A stretch of DNA of 64,000 nt from JAEUMW01 sp963734295 (GTDB lineage: Bacteria > Pseudomonadota > Gammaproteobacteria > Burkholderiales > JAEUMW01). The notes under the pieces are model-generated. The model searched no databases. It was not told the DNA's origin and saw only the letters and a list, made by a program, of their open reading frames with translations. Of the stretch, positions 1 to 8,681 are shown piece by piece. The first letter of the stretch is position 1. Each line of letters opens with the position of its first letter. The translations under genes and the position numbers were made by a program. The stretch covers positions 6,795 through 70,794 of the forward strand of contig CAVTGS010000022.1 in NCBI GenBank assembly GCA_963734295.1, read 5' to 3'.

Positions 1-579
1 CCAGACTGCGAACAGCATAGTAAGCAGCAGACCCGGCCCGACGCCTGCCATGAACAGTTTTCCGATTGATTGCTCGGTGGCGAGGCCGTACAGGATGAGG
101 GTGAGCGAGGGCGGGATCAGGATCCCGAGTGTGCCGCCGGCGGCGATCAGGCCGGTGGCGAGTGCATCCGAGTAGCCGCGCTTCCGCATTTCCGGAATGC
201 CCGAGGACCCAATCGCGGAGCACGTCGCGGGGCTCGAGCCGCACATCGCCGCGAACACCGAGCAGGCCAGGGTGTTGGCCAGTCCGAGACCACCCGGCAC
301 CTTGTACAACCAGCGATTGAGCGAGTTGTAGAGGTCCGCGCCGGCGCGTGACTTGCCGATCGCCGCGCCCATCATGATGAAAAGTGGAATCGTGAGCAGC
401 GTGAAGCTGTTCAGTTCGGAAAAAATGGTCTCGGCAACGATCGACAGCTGCGCGGGCGGCATGAAGAAGTACATGAAGATCAGGGCCACCGCACCGACGG
501 CGAAGGCGATCGGCATGCCCGAGAACAGGAACAGGAAAGTGGCACCCGCGTACATCAGGCCCAGTTGTCCGACGCTCAT
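1..579 (-). CDS. dctM: TRAP transporter large permease (DctM), 3' part cut by window edge
   Basis: The reading frame starts at ATG 579 and runs off the left edge, so 193 N-terminal residues are visible. They are strongly hydrophobic, with several membrane segments and the motifs PLFIMMG, CGSSPAT and GGTLGILIPPS that mark the DctM family of inner-membrane 12-helix carriers. DctM forms the Na+-driven translocation channel together with DctQ. Its ATG overlaps the stop of dctQ (ATGA), which implies translational coupling in a dctPQM operon. The substrate cannot be read from the sequence; the family carries organic acids and related solutes. Confidence 0.95.
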   Translation of the reverse strand, partial: MSVGQLGLMYAGATFLFLFSGMPIAFAVGAVALIFMYFFMPPAQLSIVAETIFSELNSFTLLTIPLFIMMGAAIGKSRAGADLYNSLNRWLYKVPGGLGLANTLACSVFAAMCGSSPATCSAIGSSGIPEMRKRGYSDALATGLIAAGGTLGILIPPSLTLILYGLATEQSIGKLFMAGVGPGLLLTMLFAVW

Positions 580-1160
580 TTGTCCGCTCCTTCCTTGTCG
601 TGGTGGATGGTCTCCATTGCCAGCTGCAGATCGGCGTCGTGCTCAGCAGGCGGATGATAGGAACGCATCGCCTCGGGCAGCGAGTCTTCGATCAGTTGGA
701 CCAGTATCTGCAAGGTCAGGGACGTCATCCCCACCGCCATGAAGCCGAAGACCGGCCACATCTTCGGTGCCCACGACGTGTCGCTGACACGCCCCTCGCT
801 CCATGCCTCGTGGAACAGCTCCCAGCAGTTCCAAGCGATGAAGGCGCAGAACAGGAGTGAAAACAGATCGGAAAGGGCCAGACGCCACTGCGTCCAGGAG
901 GCGGGCATCACCTCGTCGAGGACTTCGATGGTGACGTGGCCGCGATTCAACTGCGTCTGTGCGGCCGCCATGAAAGTCGATGCGATGAGAAGCATCACGC
1001 AGAACTCGATCTCCCAGTCGGTCGCCCATGCAAACGCATAGCGGACGACGACCTCGAAGACGAGCACGCAAGTTGCCACGACGATCATGAACGCCGACAG
1101 GTATCCCGTCGCGACGTTGAACTGCTTGATCGTCCGGCTCAAGAGAAATCCGGGGCTCAT
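576..1160 (-). CDS. dctQ: TRAP transporter small permease (DctQ)
   Basis: 194 residues with four hydrophobic helices (about residues 18-40, 50-70, 92-110 and 132-155), the normal size and topology of the TRAP small membrane subunit. A GAGGTGA ribosome site lies 4 bases before ATG 1160. It sits between dctP, 61 bp upstream, and dctM, with which it overlaps by 4 bp. It pairs with DctM in the inner membrane. The family is variable in sequence; the call rests on topology plus neighbours. Confidence 0.92.
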   Translation of the reverse strand: MSPGFLLSRTIKQFNVATGYLSAFMIVVATCVLVFEVVVRYAFAWATDWEIEFCVMLLIASTFMAAAQTQLNRGHVTIEVLDEVMPASWTQWRLALSDLFSLLFCAFIAWNCWELFHEAWSEGRVSDTSWAPKMWPVFGFMAVGMTSLTLQILVQLIEDSLPEAMRSYHPPAEHDADLQLAMETIHHDKEGADK

Positions 1161-1221
1161 AAGTCACCTCAAGGGGTGAGGACCGCCGGGCGTGAAGACC
1201 CGGCAGTCCGATGGGACGGAG

Positions 1222-2250
1222 TTACTTGACTGCCAGCGCCATGTCGAGAAGGGCCTGACCGTTCTTGACGTTGGCCGCAAAGTCCTTGAACGCCGTCTCC
1301 TTCGCCACTGCGCGCCAGGCATTGAAGGAAGCCTCATCCATATCGACCACCTTGGCGCCGGCCTTGGTATAAACCTCCACCATCCGTCGATCGTCCTTCT
1401 TCGCTTCCTCTACCCCGAATTTCTCGAGACTCGCACCGACTTCCATGACGATTTTCTGCTGCTCCGGCGTGAGGGAATCGAAAAGGCTCTTGGAAATGAG
1501 CAAGGGCTCGAACATGAACCAGAAGCTCTTGTTCTCGGCTGACGTGGCGAACTTGGAAAATTCCTGCAAACGGAAGGAGATGAGCGAGGTGCTGGAGGTC
1601 AGGGCAGCATCGAGCACCCCGGACTGCATCGCGCTGTAGATTTCCGAAGACGGCATGCCGGTGACGGCGGCCCCGGCGCCCTTGAGCATGAGATCCATCT
1701 CCTTGCTGCCGCCGCGGAACTTGAGGCCCTTCGCGTCCTCGGGCTTGACCACGGTCCTTTTGGTCGAGGCAATGCCGCCTGCCTGCCAGATCCAGGTCAC
1801 GATCTTGATGTTCTTGTCTGCGAGGACCCGGTCGAGCTCCTTACCGATCGGCGCCGTCTTCCAGTTCATCCCCTGCTCGTAGCCGGTGATCAACGTCGGC
1901 ATCAGGGTCAGGTTCACCTCCGGGATCTCGCCACCACCGTAGGCGAGCGGAACCAGGGTCATGTCGAGCGCCCCCTTGCGCAGCGCACCGATTTGGCTGT
2001 TGGTCTTCATGAGCGAACTGCCGGGATAGATCTCGAACTTGACCGCTCCTTTGGTCTGCTTTTCCACGTCGGCAGCAAAGCGGCGTACCAGACGATCCCG
2101 GAAATCCCCTTCCTCGTTGGTTGCCGCCGGAAATTGATGCGAGATCTTGATGACCTTGGGTGTCTGGGCCAATGCCACCGGTGCGGCGAGTCCGACGAGC
2201 GTGGCGAGCAGCGCCGAAAACAGGGCGCGGCGTGTGATGCTTCTGCGCAT
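1222..2250 (-). CDS. dctP: TRAP transporter solute-binding protein (DctP family)
   Basis: 342 residues with a cleavable signal peptide (residues 1-28, ending ALAQ) and the DctP fold signature: ISHQFP near residue 35, a GGSKEMD/MPSSEIY region around 180-200 and the typical C-terminal helical tail. It is a periplasmic protein that captures the substrate and delivers it to the DctQM carrier. A GGAGGAG ribosome site precedes ATG 2250. It is the first gene of the operon and faces away from the GntR gene; the shared 190-bp gap holds a palindrome that could be the operator. Confidence 0.94.
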   Translation of the reverse strand: MRRSITRRALFSALLATLVGLAAPVALAQTPKVIKISHQFPAATNEEGDFRDRLVRRFAADVEKQTKGAVKFEIYPGSSLMKTNSQIGALRKGALDMTLVPLAYGGGEIPEVNLTLMPTLITGYEQGMNWKTAPIGKELDRVLADKNIKIVTWIWQAGGIASTKRTVVKPEDAKGLKFRGGSKEMDLMLKGAGAAVTGMPSSEIYSAMQSGVLDAALTSSTSLISFRLQEFSKFATSAENKSFWFMFEPLLISKSLFDSLTPEQQKIVMEVGASLEKFGVEEAKKDDRRMVEVYTKAGAKVVDMDEASFNAWRAVAKETAFKDFAANVKNGQALLDMALAVK

Positions 2251-2349
2251 GGAAATCTCCTCCAGAGTGGGTGATCTTGAAACTCCCTGATCACAAAATC
2301 CGGCCGGTACCTAAATACTGAACGGCTTCATTTGTATCGTGACTAAGTG

Positions 2350-2365
2350 ATCGTGTATACACGAT
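2350..2365. promoter_or_regulatory. Perfect 16-bp palindrome, probable GntR/FCD operator
   Basis: The sequence ATCGTGTATACACGAT is its own reverse complement. It lies between the divergent dctP and GntR genes, 85 bp before the regulator's preferred start. Its GTGTATACAC core resembles the short GT-n-AC palindromes bound by FadR/VanR-type regulators. A related half-motif (TTGTACGA) follows at 2395-2402, and a TATAAT box at 2403-2408 could be the regulator's -10. Binding itself is inferred. Confidence 0.55.
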
Positions 2366-2439
2366 ATCATCTTATGAGTACGTGTCAAGACTTTTTGTAC
2401 GATATAATCTTCTCTTGCCATACAATACGGAAGCGCCGC

Positions 2440-3123
2440 ATGAACCAGCCTGTCGAAGAGTCGCTAGCCACACGCCGGTCGGAACAGCTCCGGGAGTCGA
2501 TCGAGGAGCGCATCGCAACGGGCATCTACCTGCCCGGCACGCGGCTCGACGAGACCGAGCTCGCCAGCGAGTTCGGCGTTTCGCGCACACCGATCCGGGA
2601 GGCGTTGATTCAGTTGAGCTCGGAGGGCCTGATCGAAATGCGGCCACGCCGCGGCGCGATCGTCACGGAGATCTCCCCGCAGCGGCTAGTGGAGATGTTC
2701 GAGGTGATGGCGGAGCTGGAGGCGATGTGCGGACGCTTGGCGGCGCGACGGATTTCGCCCGAGGAGGAGGTGGCGCTCAAGGAGGCCCATGCGGCGGGTG
2801 AAGGGGCGCTCAATGCGGGCGATCCGGACCAGTACTACTACCTGAACGAGACCTTCCACCAGATCATCTGCGAGGCCAGTCACAATGGATTCCTGGCGGA
2901 ACAGGCGGCCCTGCTGCGTCGACGCCTGCGCCCCTACCGTCGCCTTCAGCTAAGGGTCCGCGACAGAATGCGTAACTCTTTCTCGGAACACACGGGAATC
3001 GTGGCTGCCATCGTCGAAGGGGATGGCGAGCGTACTGCAGAACTGTTGCGGCAACATGTGACTGTTCAAGGCGAGCGTTTCGCCGATCTGATCTCCTCGG
3101 TCGCGCAGTTGCGCGCCAAGTAG
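2440..3123 (+). CDS. GntR-family regulator with FCD domain
   Basis: From ATG 2440 the product is 227 residues: an N-terminal winged helix-turn-helix (about 12-77, with LASEFGVSRTPIREAL) and a C-terminal all-helical FCD ligand-binding domain (about 85-215) with the metal-site style motifs NETFHQII and EHTGIVAAI. The frame is open back to GTG 2347, but that extension crosses the palindromic operator and the likely promoter and adds 31 residues unlike the family, so the later start is preferred. Its place opposite dctPQM suggests it represses the TRAP operon and responds to its substrate. Confidence 0.9.
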   Translation: MNQPVEESLATRRSEQLRESIEERIATGIYLPGTRLDETELASEFGVSRTPIREALIQLSSEGLIEMRPRRGAIVTEISPQRLVEMFEVMAELEAMCGRLAARRISPEEEVALKEAHAAGEGALNAGDPDQYYYLNETFHQIICEASHNGFLAEQAALLRRRLRPYRRLQLRVRDRMRNSFSEHTGIVAAIVEGDGERTAELLRQHVTVQGERFADLISSVAQLRAK

Positions 3124-3153
3124 GGCCGCGGAGCGTTCGGGCAACGGTCGCCG

Positions 3154-4101
3154 TCAGGCCGGCCGCGCGCCGTTCGCGGCCCGGCGCGGCTTCCGTGGTC
3201 GCGCTCTTGGTGCCACCTTGCTCTTCAGGTTCCAAACCTCCCGCACCGCAAAGAGCAGTGCCGCAATCGCCGGTTCGTGCTCGCGCCCAGCCAGATAAAT
3301 GAACTGAAGCATCGTCGTCAGACGGGCGTTTTTCAGCACCACCACTTCCCCCGTCGCCTCACGCGCCCGGGCCAGATCTTCGCGCAGCAGCGAAAGTCCG
3401 AGTCCCGAGACGATCAGATTCTCCATCACGGTCTCGTGATCTGCCTGGACCACGCTGGTCGGTTCGACCCCGTGTTGCAGGAACAGCTCGCTCACCAGCC
3501 CGTGATGGCTGCTGATAGGGGGTGTGAGGATCCAGGGCAGAGCCGCGAGCTCGCCCCACGTGGCCCGCTCGACCTTGTCCTTCCACGACACAGGGGCGGC
3601 GACGCGATACGCGACCTCGCGCAGCGGCAGACTGGCCACCGTGGGATGAGTGAGTGTCCCGAAATAAAAGCTTGCGTCGAGCTCTCCATTGCGGACCGAC
3701 TCGAAGGCGGCACCCGATACCTGGTGCTGTACGTCGAGCTCGAGAAGTGGATGGAGTTCTACTGCACGACTCAGAAACTCGCCGAGCCGGATCGACTCCG
3801 GATCCGACACGCTTCCAACCCGCAGCCGGCCCGCGACCGCGCCGGCGAGAGACCGGGCTTCGGCTCGCAGTTCCTGCGCCGCAGCCAGCACTCTCTCCGC
3901 CTGGGCCAGCAGGCGCTTGCCCGGGGCCGTGAGGACCATGCCGGTCGGCGTGCGCTCGAAGAGCGGGACGCCGAGCTCGTCCTCGAGCGCCTTGATCTGC
4001 GCGCTCACGGCAGGCTGGCTGACGTGCAGCTTCTCCGCGGCACGGGTCAGGTGACCGAGGTCCGCGACGGCGGCGAAAGTACGAAGCTGATAGAGCTCCA
4101 T
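3154..4101 (-). CDS. LysR-family transcriptional regulator
   Basis: 315 residues. The first 60 form the LysR winged helix (YQLRTFAAVADLGHLTRAA, then VSQPAVSAQIKALE) and residues 90-295 the substrate-binding effector domain. The C-terminal 20 residues are rich in Arg, Lys and Pro and look disordered. It converges on the GntR gene with a 30-bp gap and diverges from the small unknown gene at 4296. LysR proteins commonly control the divergent neighbour; no clear T-N11-A box was singled out. Confidence 0.92.
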   Translation of the reverse strand: MELYQLRTFAAVADLGHLTRAAEKLHVSQPAVSAQIKALEDELGVPLFERTPTGMVLTAPGKRLLAQAERVLAAAQELRAEARSLAGAVAGRLRVGSVSDPESIRLGEFLSRAVELHPLLELDVQHQVSGAAFESVRNGELDASFYFGTLTHPTVASLPLREVAYRVAAPVSWKDKVERATWGELAALPWILTPPISSHHGLVSELFLQHGVEPTSVVQADHETVMENLIVSGLGLSLLREDLARAREATGEVVVLKNARLTTMLQFIYLAGREHEPAIAALLFAVREVWNLKSKVAPRARPRKPRRAANGARPA

Positions 4102-4295
4102 GTGTCCTCGTCAGATGCGGGGTCGAAGCCGCTGCGCGGAGGCATTCGTTGTGCGGCGCGGCACGATCAATTCCGGCATCAGCAATATCGATCGTACGGA
4201 TCCAAACATGCAATTAGCTTTCGCGGCGTGATGCGCCTACATTGGTAGGCACAAGCTTAAACAACATTGATTTCAATTGCTTTGTGGAGCCTATC

Positions 4296-4649
4296 ATGAA
4301 ACTCATCGTACCGTTCGATACCAGCATCAGCCCGCCGAAGCGTTTCTGGTCGGCCTTGTGGAAGCCCGGGGTACAACCGGAGAACGCCGAAACGGAATTT
4401 GAAATAATGCGCCGCAGCATGGTTCCCGGTGCGCCCGATGTCCTCCTCGACTCGGCCGATCGCGCGAGCGCGGAGCGGTTGGGCGCTTACGCGCGAATCA
4501 ATCGCGCCTTCGCAGCCATGGGCGAATGGTTCGCGCGGCGTGAGGCGCGGGAGGACGAAGAGCAGTCCGCGGCTTCCCACGCTCTGGACGAGCTCGACCG
4601 CCAAAGGCGCCTGCGCTCAGCCAGACGCAGCCGTTACTTCCGCATGTGA
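4296..4649 (+). CDS. Conserved-looking hypothetical protein, 117 aa
   Basis: ATG 4296 follows a GGAG at 4286-4289. The product is hydrophilic with no signal peptide or membrane segment. It begins MKLIVPFDTSISPPKRF, has an amphipathic middle with many Ala, Arg and Glu, and ends with a very basic tail (RRLRSARRSRYFRM). Codon use matches its neighbours. It is divergent from the LysR gene, which may control it. I do not recognise the family and assign no function. Confidence 0.6.
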   Translation: MKLIVPFDTSISPPKRFWSALWKPGVQPENAETEFEIMRRSMVPGAPDVLLDSADRASAERLGAYARINRAFAAMGEWFARREAREDEEQSAASHALDELDRQRRLRSARRSRYFRM

Positions 4650-4726
4650 GCGGTCGAGCGCGGCGGGGCCGACCCCGTCGCGTCCGCCCTGGATTGATCA
4701 TCCCGCGGTCGGCGGCGCGTGAGAAA

Positions 4727-5341
4727 ATGGCAGGGTTGTCCGACCGGACCCCGCCGATGCTTCTCCAGGACCTGCACGTTCACACCACGTGGTCGTACGC
4801 CGACGGCGCCGTCGTCCGCGAGCAAACCGTCGAGCTCGTCGCGCAGGTCCACCACGCGCGGGTCCTCGGCATCAGCGATCACTTCGAACACCTGGTCGAC
4901 AGCGATGTCGACGCCTATGCCGACGCAGTGCGCCGCGCCGGCCTGTGGGTGGGCACCGAGGTGAACGGCGCAGAATGGGTGTCCGCCGCCCTCGACGCGC
5001 CGGTCGACTACTATGTCGTCCATTGCTACGACACCGATGCGGACTACGCGGCCCTCGAACGCCTGCTCGCAACCGGCCGCCCCGTCATCATTGCGCATCC
5101 CCACGCCATCGGCACCCGACTCGCGCGCGTTGCCACCGACTGCCGGGTCGAGGTGAACAACCGCTACATCTGGCGCGGTGACTGGCGCGCCTACTATGCG
5201 CCGCACGTGAACCGCTTTCGCTTCGTCTTGAGCTCGGACGCGCACCAGCCCAACTGGCTCAACCAGACCCTCGCCCGCTATGTCGCCGATCAGCTCGGCA
5301 TCGAGGAGACCTTCGTTTTCCCGGTTCCACAGCCTGCGTAG
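4727..5341 (+). CDS. PHP-domain metal-dependent hydrolase
   Basis: About 204 residues from ATG 4727 (ATG 4757 is also possible). The PHP metal ligands are in order: HVHTTWS near residue 15, ISDHFEHL, GTEVNGAEW, IAHPHAI and a terminal SSDAHQP. PHP enzymes use a di- or trinuclear metal centre to cleave phosphoesters, as in histidinol phosphatase and polymerase X exonuclease domains. The cognate substrate is unknown; the length suits a stand-alone small phosphoesterase. It lies 97 bp before the CBM21-like gene. Confidence 0.85.
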   Translation: MAGLSDRTPPMLLQDLHVHTTWSYADGAVVREQTVELVAQVHHARVLGISDHFEHLVDSDVDAYADAVRRAGLWVGTEVNGAEWVSAALDAPVDYYVVHCYDTDADYAALERLLATGRPVIIAHPHAIGTRLARVATDCRVEVNNRYIWRGDWRAYYAPHVNRFRFVLSSDAHQPNWLNQTLARYVADQLGIEETFVFPVPQPA

Positions 5342-5438
5342 CACTGCCACTGCGCGCGCTGGCGGAATCGGCGCAAGCGCGCGCCGCAGTTGCCAAACCC
5401 GGGCCGATGCCGCTGTCCATCGCCAGGAGGAAACAACG

Positions 5439-6161
5439 ATGCCGGTACGCCTGAAGATCGCCTTCAACCAGAACTACGCCGTGTCCGGCATGACGTTCGA
5501 CTGGACCACGCTCTTCGCCAAGGTCCGCAATATCGCCTTCGACAAGCAGGTCGATCTCGTCTACAGCCCCTTCGGTTCGAGCGCGTGGTTCGAGCGGCCG
5601 TTGGCTTTCGTGAGTCACCACGGCAACTACGACGTGTTCGGGTCGGATGCGGTCGCACTGTCGAACGTCGAGACTTTCGCGTTGCGCTATCGCGTCACGG
5701 GCAGTGAGTACTGGGACAACAACTTCGGCGCCGATTACACCATCGGACCGGCCTTCTCCGGCAAGGTAGGCGGACACGTTTCGCTCCGCAGCGCCGCTGC
5801 GTTCAGAAAAACCGAGGCCGGCGGCGGCTTCACCTTCGACACGGGATGGTTCGAGGGCGAGGTCCTCGTCGATAACCTCGCATTCGGCAAACGCGTCGGC
5901 GTGGCCTACACCCGCGATGGCGGCACGACGTGGAACACGGTCGACGGTACCTACCTCGGCCCCGTCACCGCCGTTGCTGCCAGCGTCGCGGGCGTCGAAG
6001 TCTGGAAGTTCAAGACGCCGCAGCTCAACATCGGGCCCGCTTCGGACATCTACCGCTTCGCGGTGTTCTACGAAGTAACGGATTGGGGCGTCATGTACTG
6101 GGACAACGATTTCGGACAGGACTATGTCCTGTCGCAGGCTGCGGGATCGACGCTCGCATAG
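5439..6161 (+). CDS. Protein with two tandem CBM21-like carbohydrate-binding modules
   Basis: 240 residues from ATG 5439, set by a strong AGGAGG at 5425-5430. The protein is an internal duplication. Each half has a beta-strand pattern ending in a WDNN-type signature: EYWDNNFGADYT near residue 90 and MYWDNDFGQDYV near residue 225, preceded by IAFDKQVDLVY and LAFGKRVGVAYT. This is the hallmark of CBM21, a starch/glycogen-binding module known from fungal amylases and eukaryotic PP1 glycogen-targeting subunits. No catalytic domain, signal peptide or membrane segment is present. A glycogen- or polymer-binding role in the cytoplasm is an inference. Confidence 0.75.
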   Translation: MPVRLKIAFNQNYAVSGMTFDWTTLFAKVRNIAFDKQVDLVYSPFGSSAWFERPLAFVSHHGNYDVFGSDAVALSNVETFALRYRVTGSEYWDNNFGADYTIGPAFSGKVGGHVSLRSAAAFRKTEAGGGFTFDTGWFEGEVLVDNLAFGKRVGVAYTRDGGTTWNTVDGTYLGPVTAVAASVAGVEVWKFKTPQLNIGPASDIYRFAVFYEVTDWGVMYWDNDFGQDYVLSQAAGSTLA

Positions 6162-6185
6162 GCAGACTCGACGAGAGGATCAGTC

Positions 6186-7001
6186 ATGACAATCGAAGTG
6201 GCAAAGAACGGGCACGTGTGGACCGTGATCATGAACCGTCCCGAGGCCCGCAACGCCATGGACCCCGAGAGCGCCGATGCCCTCACCCGCACCATGCTCG
6301 AGTTCGACGCCGACAGCGAAGCGCGGGTCGCCGTGCTCTATGGCGCAGGCGGCGCGTTCTGCGCGGGCTGGGATCTGAAGTACGTGAGCACCCTCGACGA
6401 AGTTTATCCCCTCGGGGAGCTCGACATCCCCACCGCCCGCGCCCGCGGCAACGGCAGCGAGATCCCGCGTGGTCCGCTCGGGCCGACCCGGCTAGAGATC
6501 GACAAGCCCGTGATCGCCGCGGTGGCCGGTCCTGCGGTCGCAGGCGGCATGGAGCTCGCGCTGTGGTGCGATTTCCGCGTGATGCAGGAGGACGCCTACT
6601 TCGGCGTCTACTGTCGGCGCTGGGGCGTGCCCCTGATCGATGGCGGCACGGTGCGGCTGCCGCGCATCGTCGGGCAGGGCCGCGCGCTCGAGATCATCCT
6701 CACCGGGCGCAAGGTCCCGGCCAAGGAGTGCCTGCTCATCGGGCTCTGCGAGTATCTGGTCGGCAATGGTGAAGTGCGCGCGAGAGCCGAAGCACTCGCG
6801 CAGGACATCGCCGCGTTTCCGCCCGTGTGTGTTCGAGCGGACCGGCGTTCCGCGATCAGGAGCGCCGGCATGCCGGTGCGCGATGCCATGATCCAGGAGT
6901 GGTACAACGGCCGCGAAGCGCTCGTGAAGGACGGCGTCGCCGGCGCCTCGCGGTTCAAGGACGGCCTGGGCCGCCACGGGGATTTCGCGAAGATCTACTG
7001 A
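6186..7001 (+). CDS. Enoyl-CoA hydratase/isomerase (crotonase) family protein
   Basis: 271 residues, starting 24 bp after the CBM21-like gene. The oxyanion-hole elements are clear: GAGGAFCAGWDLK near residue 60 and VAGPAVAGGMELAL near 117. The stretch that normally carries the first catalytic Glu reads FGVYCRRWGVPLIDGG, so that Glu appears absent; the protein may act on a CoA thioester by a chemistry other than classical hydration. It is cytoplasmic. The family call is firm and the substrate is unknown. Confidence 0.9.
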   Translation: MTIEVAKNGHVWTVIMNRPEARNAMDPESADALTRTMLEFDADSEARVAVLYGAGGAFCAGWDLKYVSTLDEVYPLGELDIPTARARGNGSEIPRGPLGPTRLEIDKPVIAAVAGPAVAGGMELALWCDFRVMQEDAYFGVYCRRWGVPLIDGGTVRLPRIVGQGRALEIILTGRKVPAKECLLIGLCEYLVGNGEVRARAEALAQDIAAFPPVCVRADRRSAIRSAGMPVRDAMIQEWYNGREALVKDGVAGASRFKDGLGRHGDFAKIY

Positions 7002-7035
7002 GCATCTCGTACCGGGACTGGCGTTGCTGCGCGCA

Positions 7036-7228
7036 TGACGCCGGCGGCTCGAGCCGGCCGCCACCATAGCGCTCCAGAACGTACTCGACGATGGCACCCG
7101 ACTCGCACATCAAGACATCGCCGTCTTCGATGACGCGCAACTTGCTCGTATGGCAGACCGAGCTTCTCCAGCAACCAGAGAATGTGCACGGAGCGCGTGC
7201 GCGGTGCAAAGTGGAGCTTGATCAAGAT
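7036..7228 (-). pseudogene. Glutathione S-transferase N-terminal remnant
   Basis: Two minus-strand frames together show pieces of a GST thioredoxin-like domain: IKLHFAPRTRSVHILWLLEKLGLPYE, split here as LHFAPRTRS and LLEKLGLPYE (about 7228-7148), then KLRVIEDGDV and ESGAIVEYVLERYGG in another frame down to about 7040. Some 30 residues between the two blocks are missing and the C-terminal helical domain is gone. It overlaps no functional gene and is a dead fragment. Confidence 0.7.
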
Positions 7229-7289
7229 CCCTCTGAGAAGCCATGAGCCATCGGGCCAGACGCTCGGCGCCAGCCCGATGGAGTGAGAA

Positions 7290-8681
7290 TCATGCAGCCA
7301 CTGCCTGCGGGTTGGCGATGCCACTCAGCGCCGCGCTGTAGCGATCCCAGTTGTGGTCGCGGAAGTTGAGCGCCACCTGCGCCGGAGGAAACCCGCGCTT
7401 CACCGCACCGTCCTTGTCAATGTAGAACAGATCGTCCGCTGTGCGATACTGCTGACCCACCTGCGGGAGCGGTGTTCCGAGCCCGATATGAATCCCGCCG
7501 AGGTCGAGGCTGATGGGGTTCTTCAGCGTGACCGGGAAATTCGGCCCGAACGGCGGCAGGTGGACCACTGGGTCCCCGCGAAAGGCGATCAGAGTCGAGC
7601 TGTGCACGCGTTCGGCGAGCAGCTTGTTCAGGCTTTCATCGCCCGCCCGAGGTGCGGCGAAAGTGAACAGCTCCACGTCCTCATCGGGCAGGGCTTCGGC
7701 GATGTCCAGCGCCGCGAGCAATGCCAGGGCACCGCCGAGCGAGAAGCCGGTGACATAGATCCGAAACGTGACCGGCTCCTTTGTCACCTGGCGGGTGACT
7801 TCTGCCAGCAACTCGTTGCGGACCAGGTTGTACGCCTGCCAGAAGCCCGCATGCACCCAGCGCTGGTCGGGCCATGATTTCGGCGCCGGTGGGTAGGCGA
7901 TGCGATTGGCCCGAAAGTCGGTCAGCACCCAATCTCTGAACGCGCCTTCCTGATCGAAGAACGCGGTTTCGGAACCACGAAAGGCGACGACCACATCGTT
8001 CTTGTCGCTGCGCGCCACGAAACACTCGGTGTCGCTCTTGAAGTTCTTGCGGGCGATGGCGACGGCGTCGCGCACGATTGCTCCATCCAACAGACACGCA
8101 GAACCATCGCCGAGCATCGTGTTCTTGACCTCGGACTCGGCGCCGAGCGTCTCCGCGTCCGAGAACTGCGCCACGTGCGTCAGTGCCAGGAGCTCCAGCG
8201 CAAGCTTCACATCGAGCATCGGGGCGTTCGCCGCGTTCGCCGCCGAGAGAGCTTCGATCTCCTCCTTGCGGATAGCGTTGAGCGTGGCCTTCTTCTCGCC
8301 CTGGACCTCGTCGATGCGATCCTTCTTCGTGTCGACTGCGTGATCGATGCTGTCGCGCTTGTCGTCTTTCGCGTCGCGGATGGTATCGTGCTTCTCGTCG
8401 CGAACCTCCGACTTCGCATCGCGCTTTTCCTCGCCCTTGAGGTCGGATTGGCGGACGTCCTTCATCTCGTCGCGCTTTTCCTCGCGCGCATCCTTCTTCT
8501 CTTCCCGCGCTTCCTCGCGGGCATCCTTCTTCTCGTCGCGCGCGTCCTTGCGTGCTTCCTTCTTCTCCTCGCGAGCGTCCTTGCGGGCGTCTTTCCTTTC
8601 CTCGCGGGCGTCTTGCTTCACTTCCTTGATTTCCGCTTCGAGCGCTTTCTCGGCGTCGGTCTTTCGTTGGAACAGTCCCAT
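7290..8681 (-). CDS. Class 3 lipase-family protein with a long charged N-terminal repeat
   Basis: 463 residues from ATG 8681, which has AGGAGG 5 bases upstream. Residues 8-140 are nearly all Lys, Arg, Asp, Glu and Ala in a degenerate repeat (KKDAREE and variants), predicted as one long alpha-helix or coiled coil. Residues 155-455 form an alpha/beta-hydrolase of the lipase class 3 type: nucleophile Ser314 in TGFSLGG, likely Asp370 in RGDPVVHLPP and His443 in RDHNW. No signal peptide is seen. The helix may anchor or oligomerise the enzyme; its role is unknown. The frame is open upstream, but the extension lacks a ribosome site. Confidence 0.85.
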   Translation of the reverse strand: MGLFQRKTDAEKALEAEIKEVKQDAREERKDARKDAREEKKEARKDARDEKKDAREEAREEKKDAREEKRDEMKDVRQSDLKGEEKRDAKSEVRDEKHDTIRDAKDDKRDSIDHAVDTKKDRIDEVQGEKKATLNAIRKEEIEALSAANAANAPMLDVKLALELLALTHVAQFSDAETLGAESEVKNTMLGDGSACLLDGAIVRDAVAIARKNFKSDTECFVARSDKNDVVVAFRGSETAFFDQEGAFRDWVLTDFRANRIAYPPAPKSWPDQRWVHAGFWQAYNLVRNELLAEVTRQVTKEPVTFRIYVTGFSLGGALALLAALDIAEALPDEDVELFTFAAPRAGDESLNKLLAERVHSSTLIAFRGDPVVHLPPFGPNFPVTLKNPISLDLGGIHIGLGTPLPQVGQQYRTADDLFYIDKDGAVKRGFPPAQVALNFRDHNWDRYSAALSGIANPQAVAA

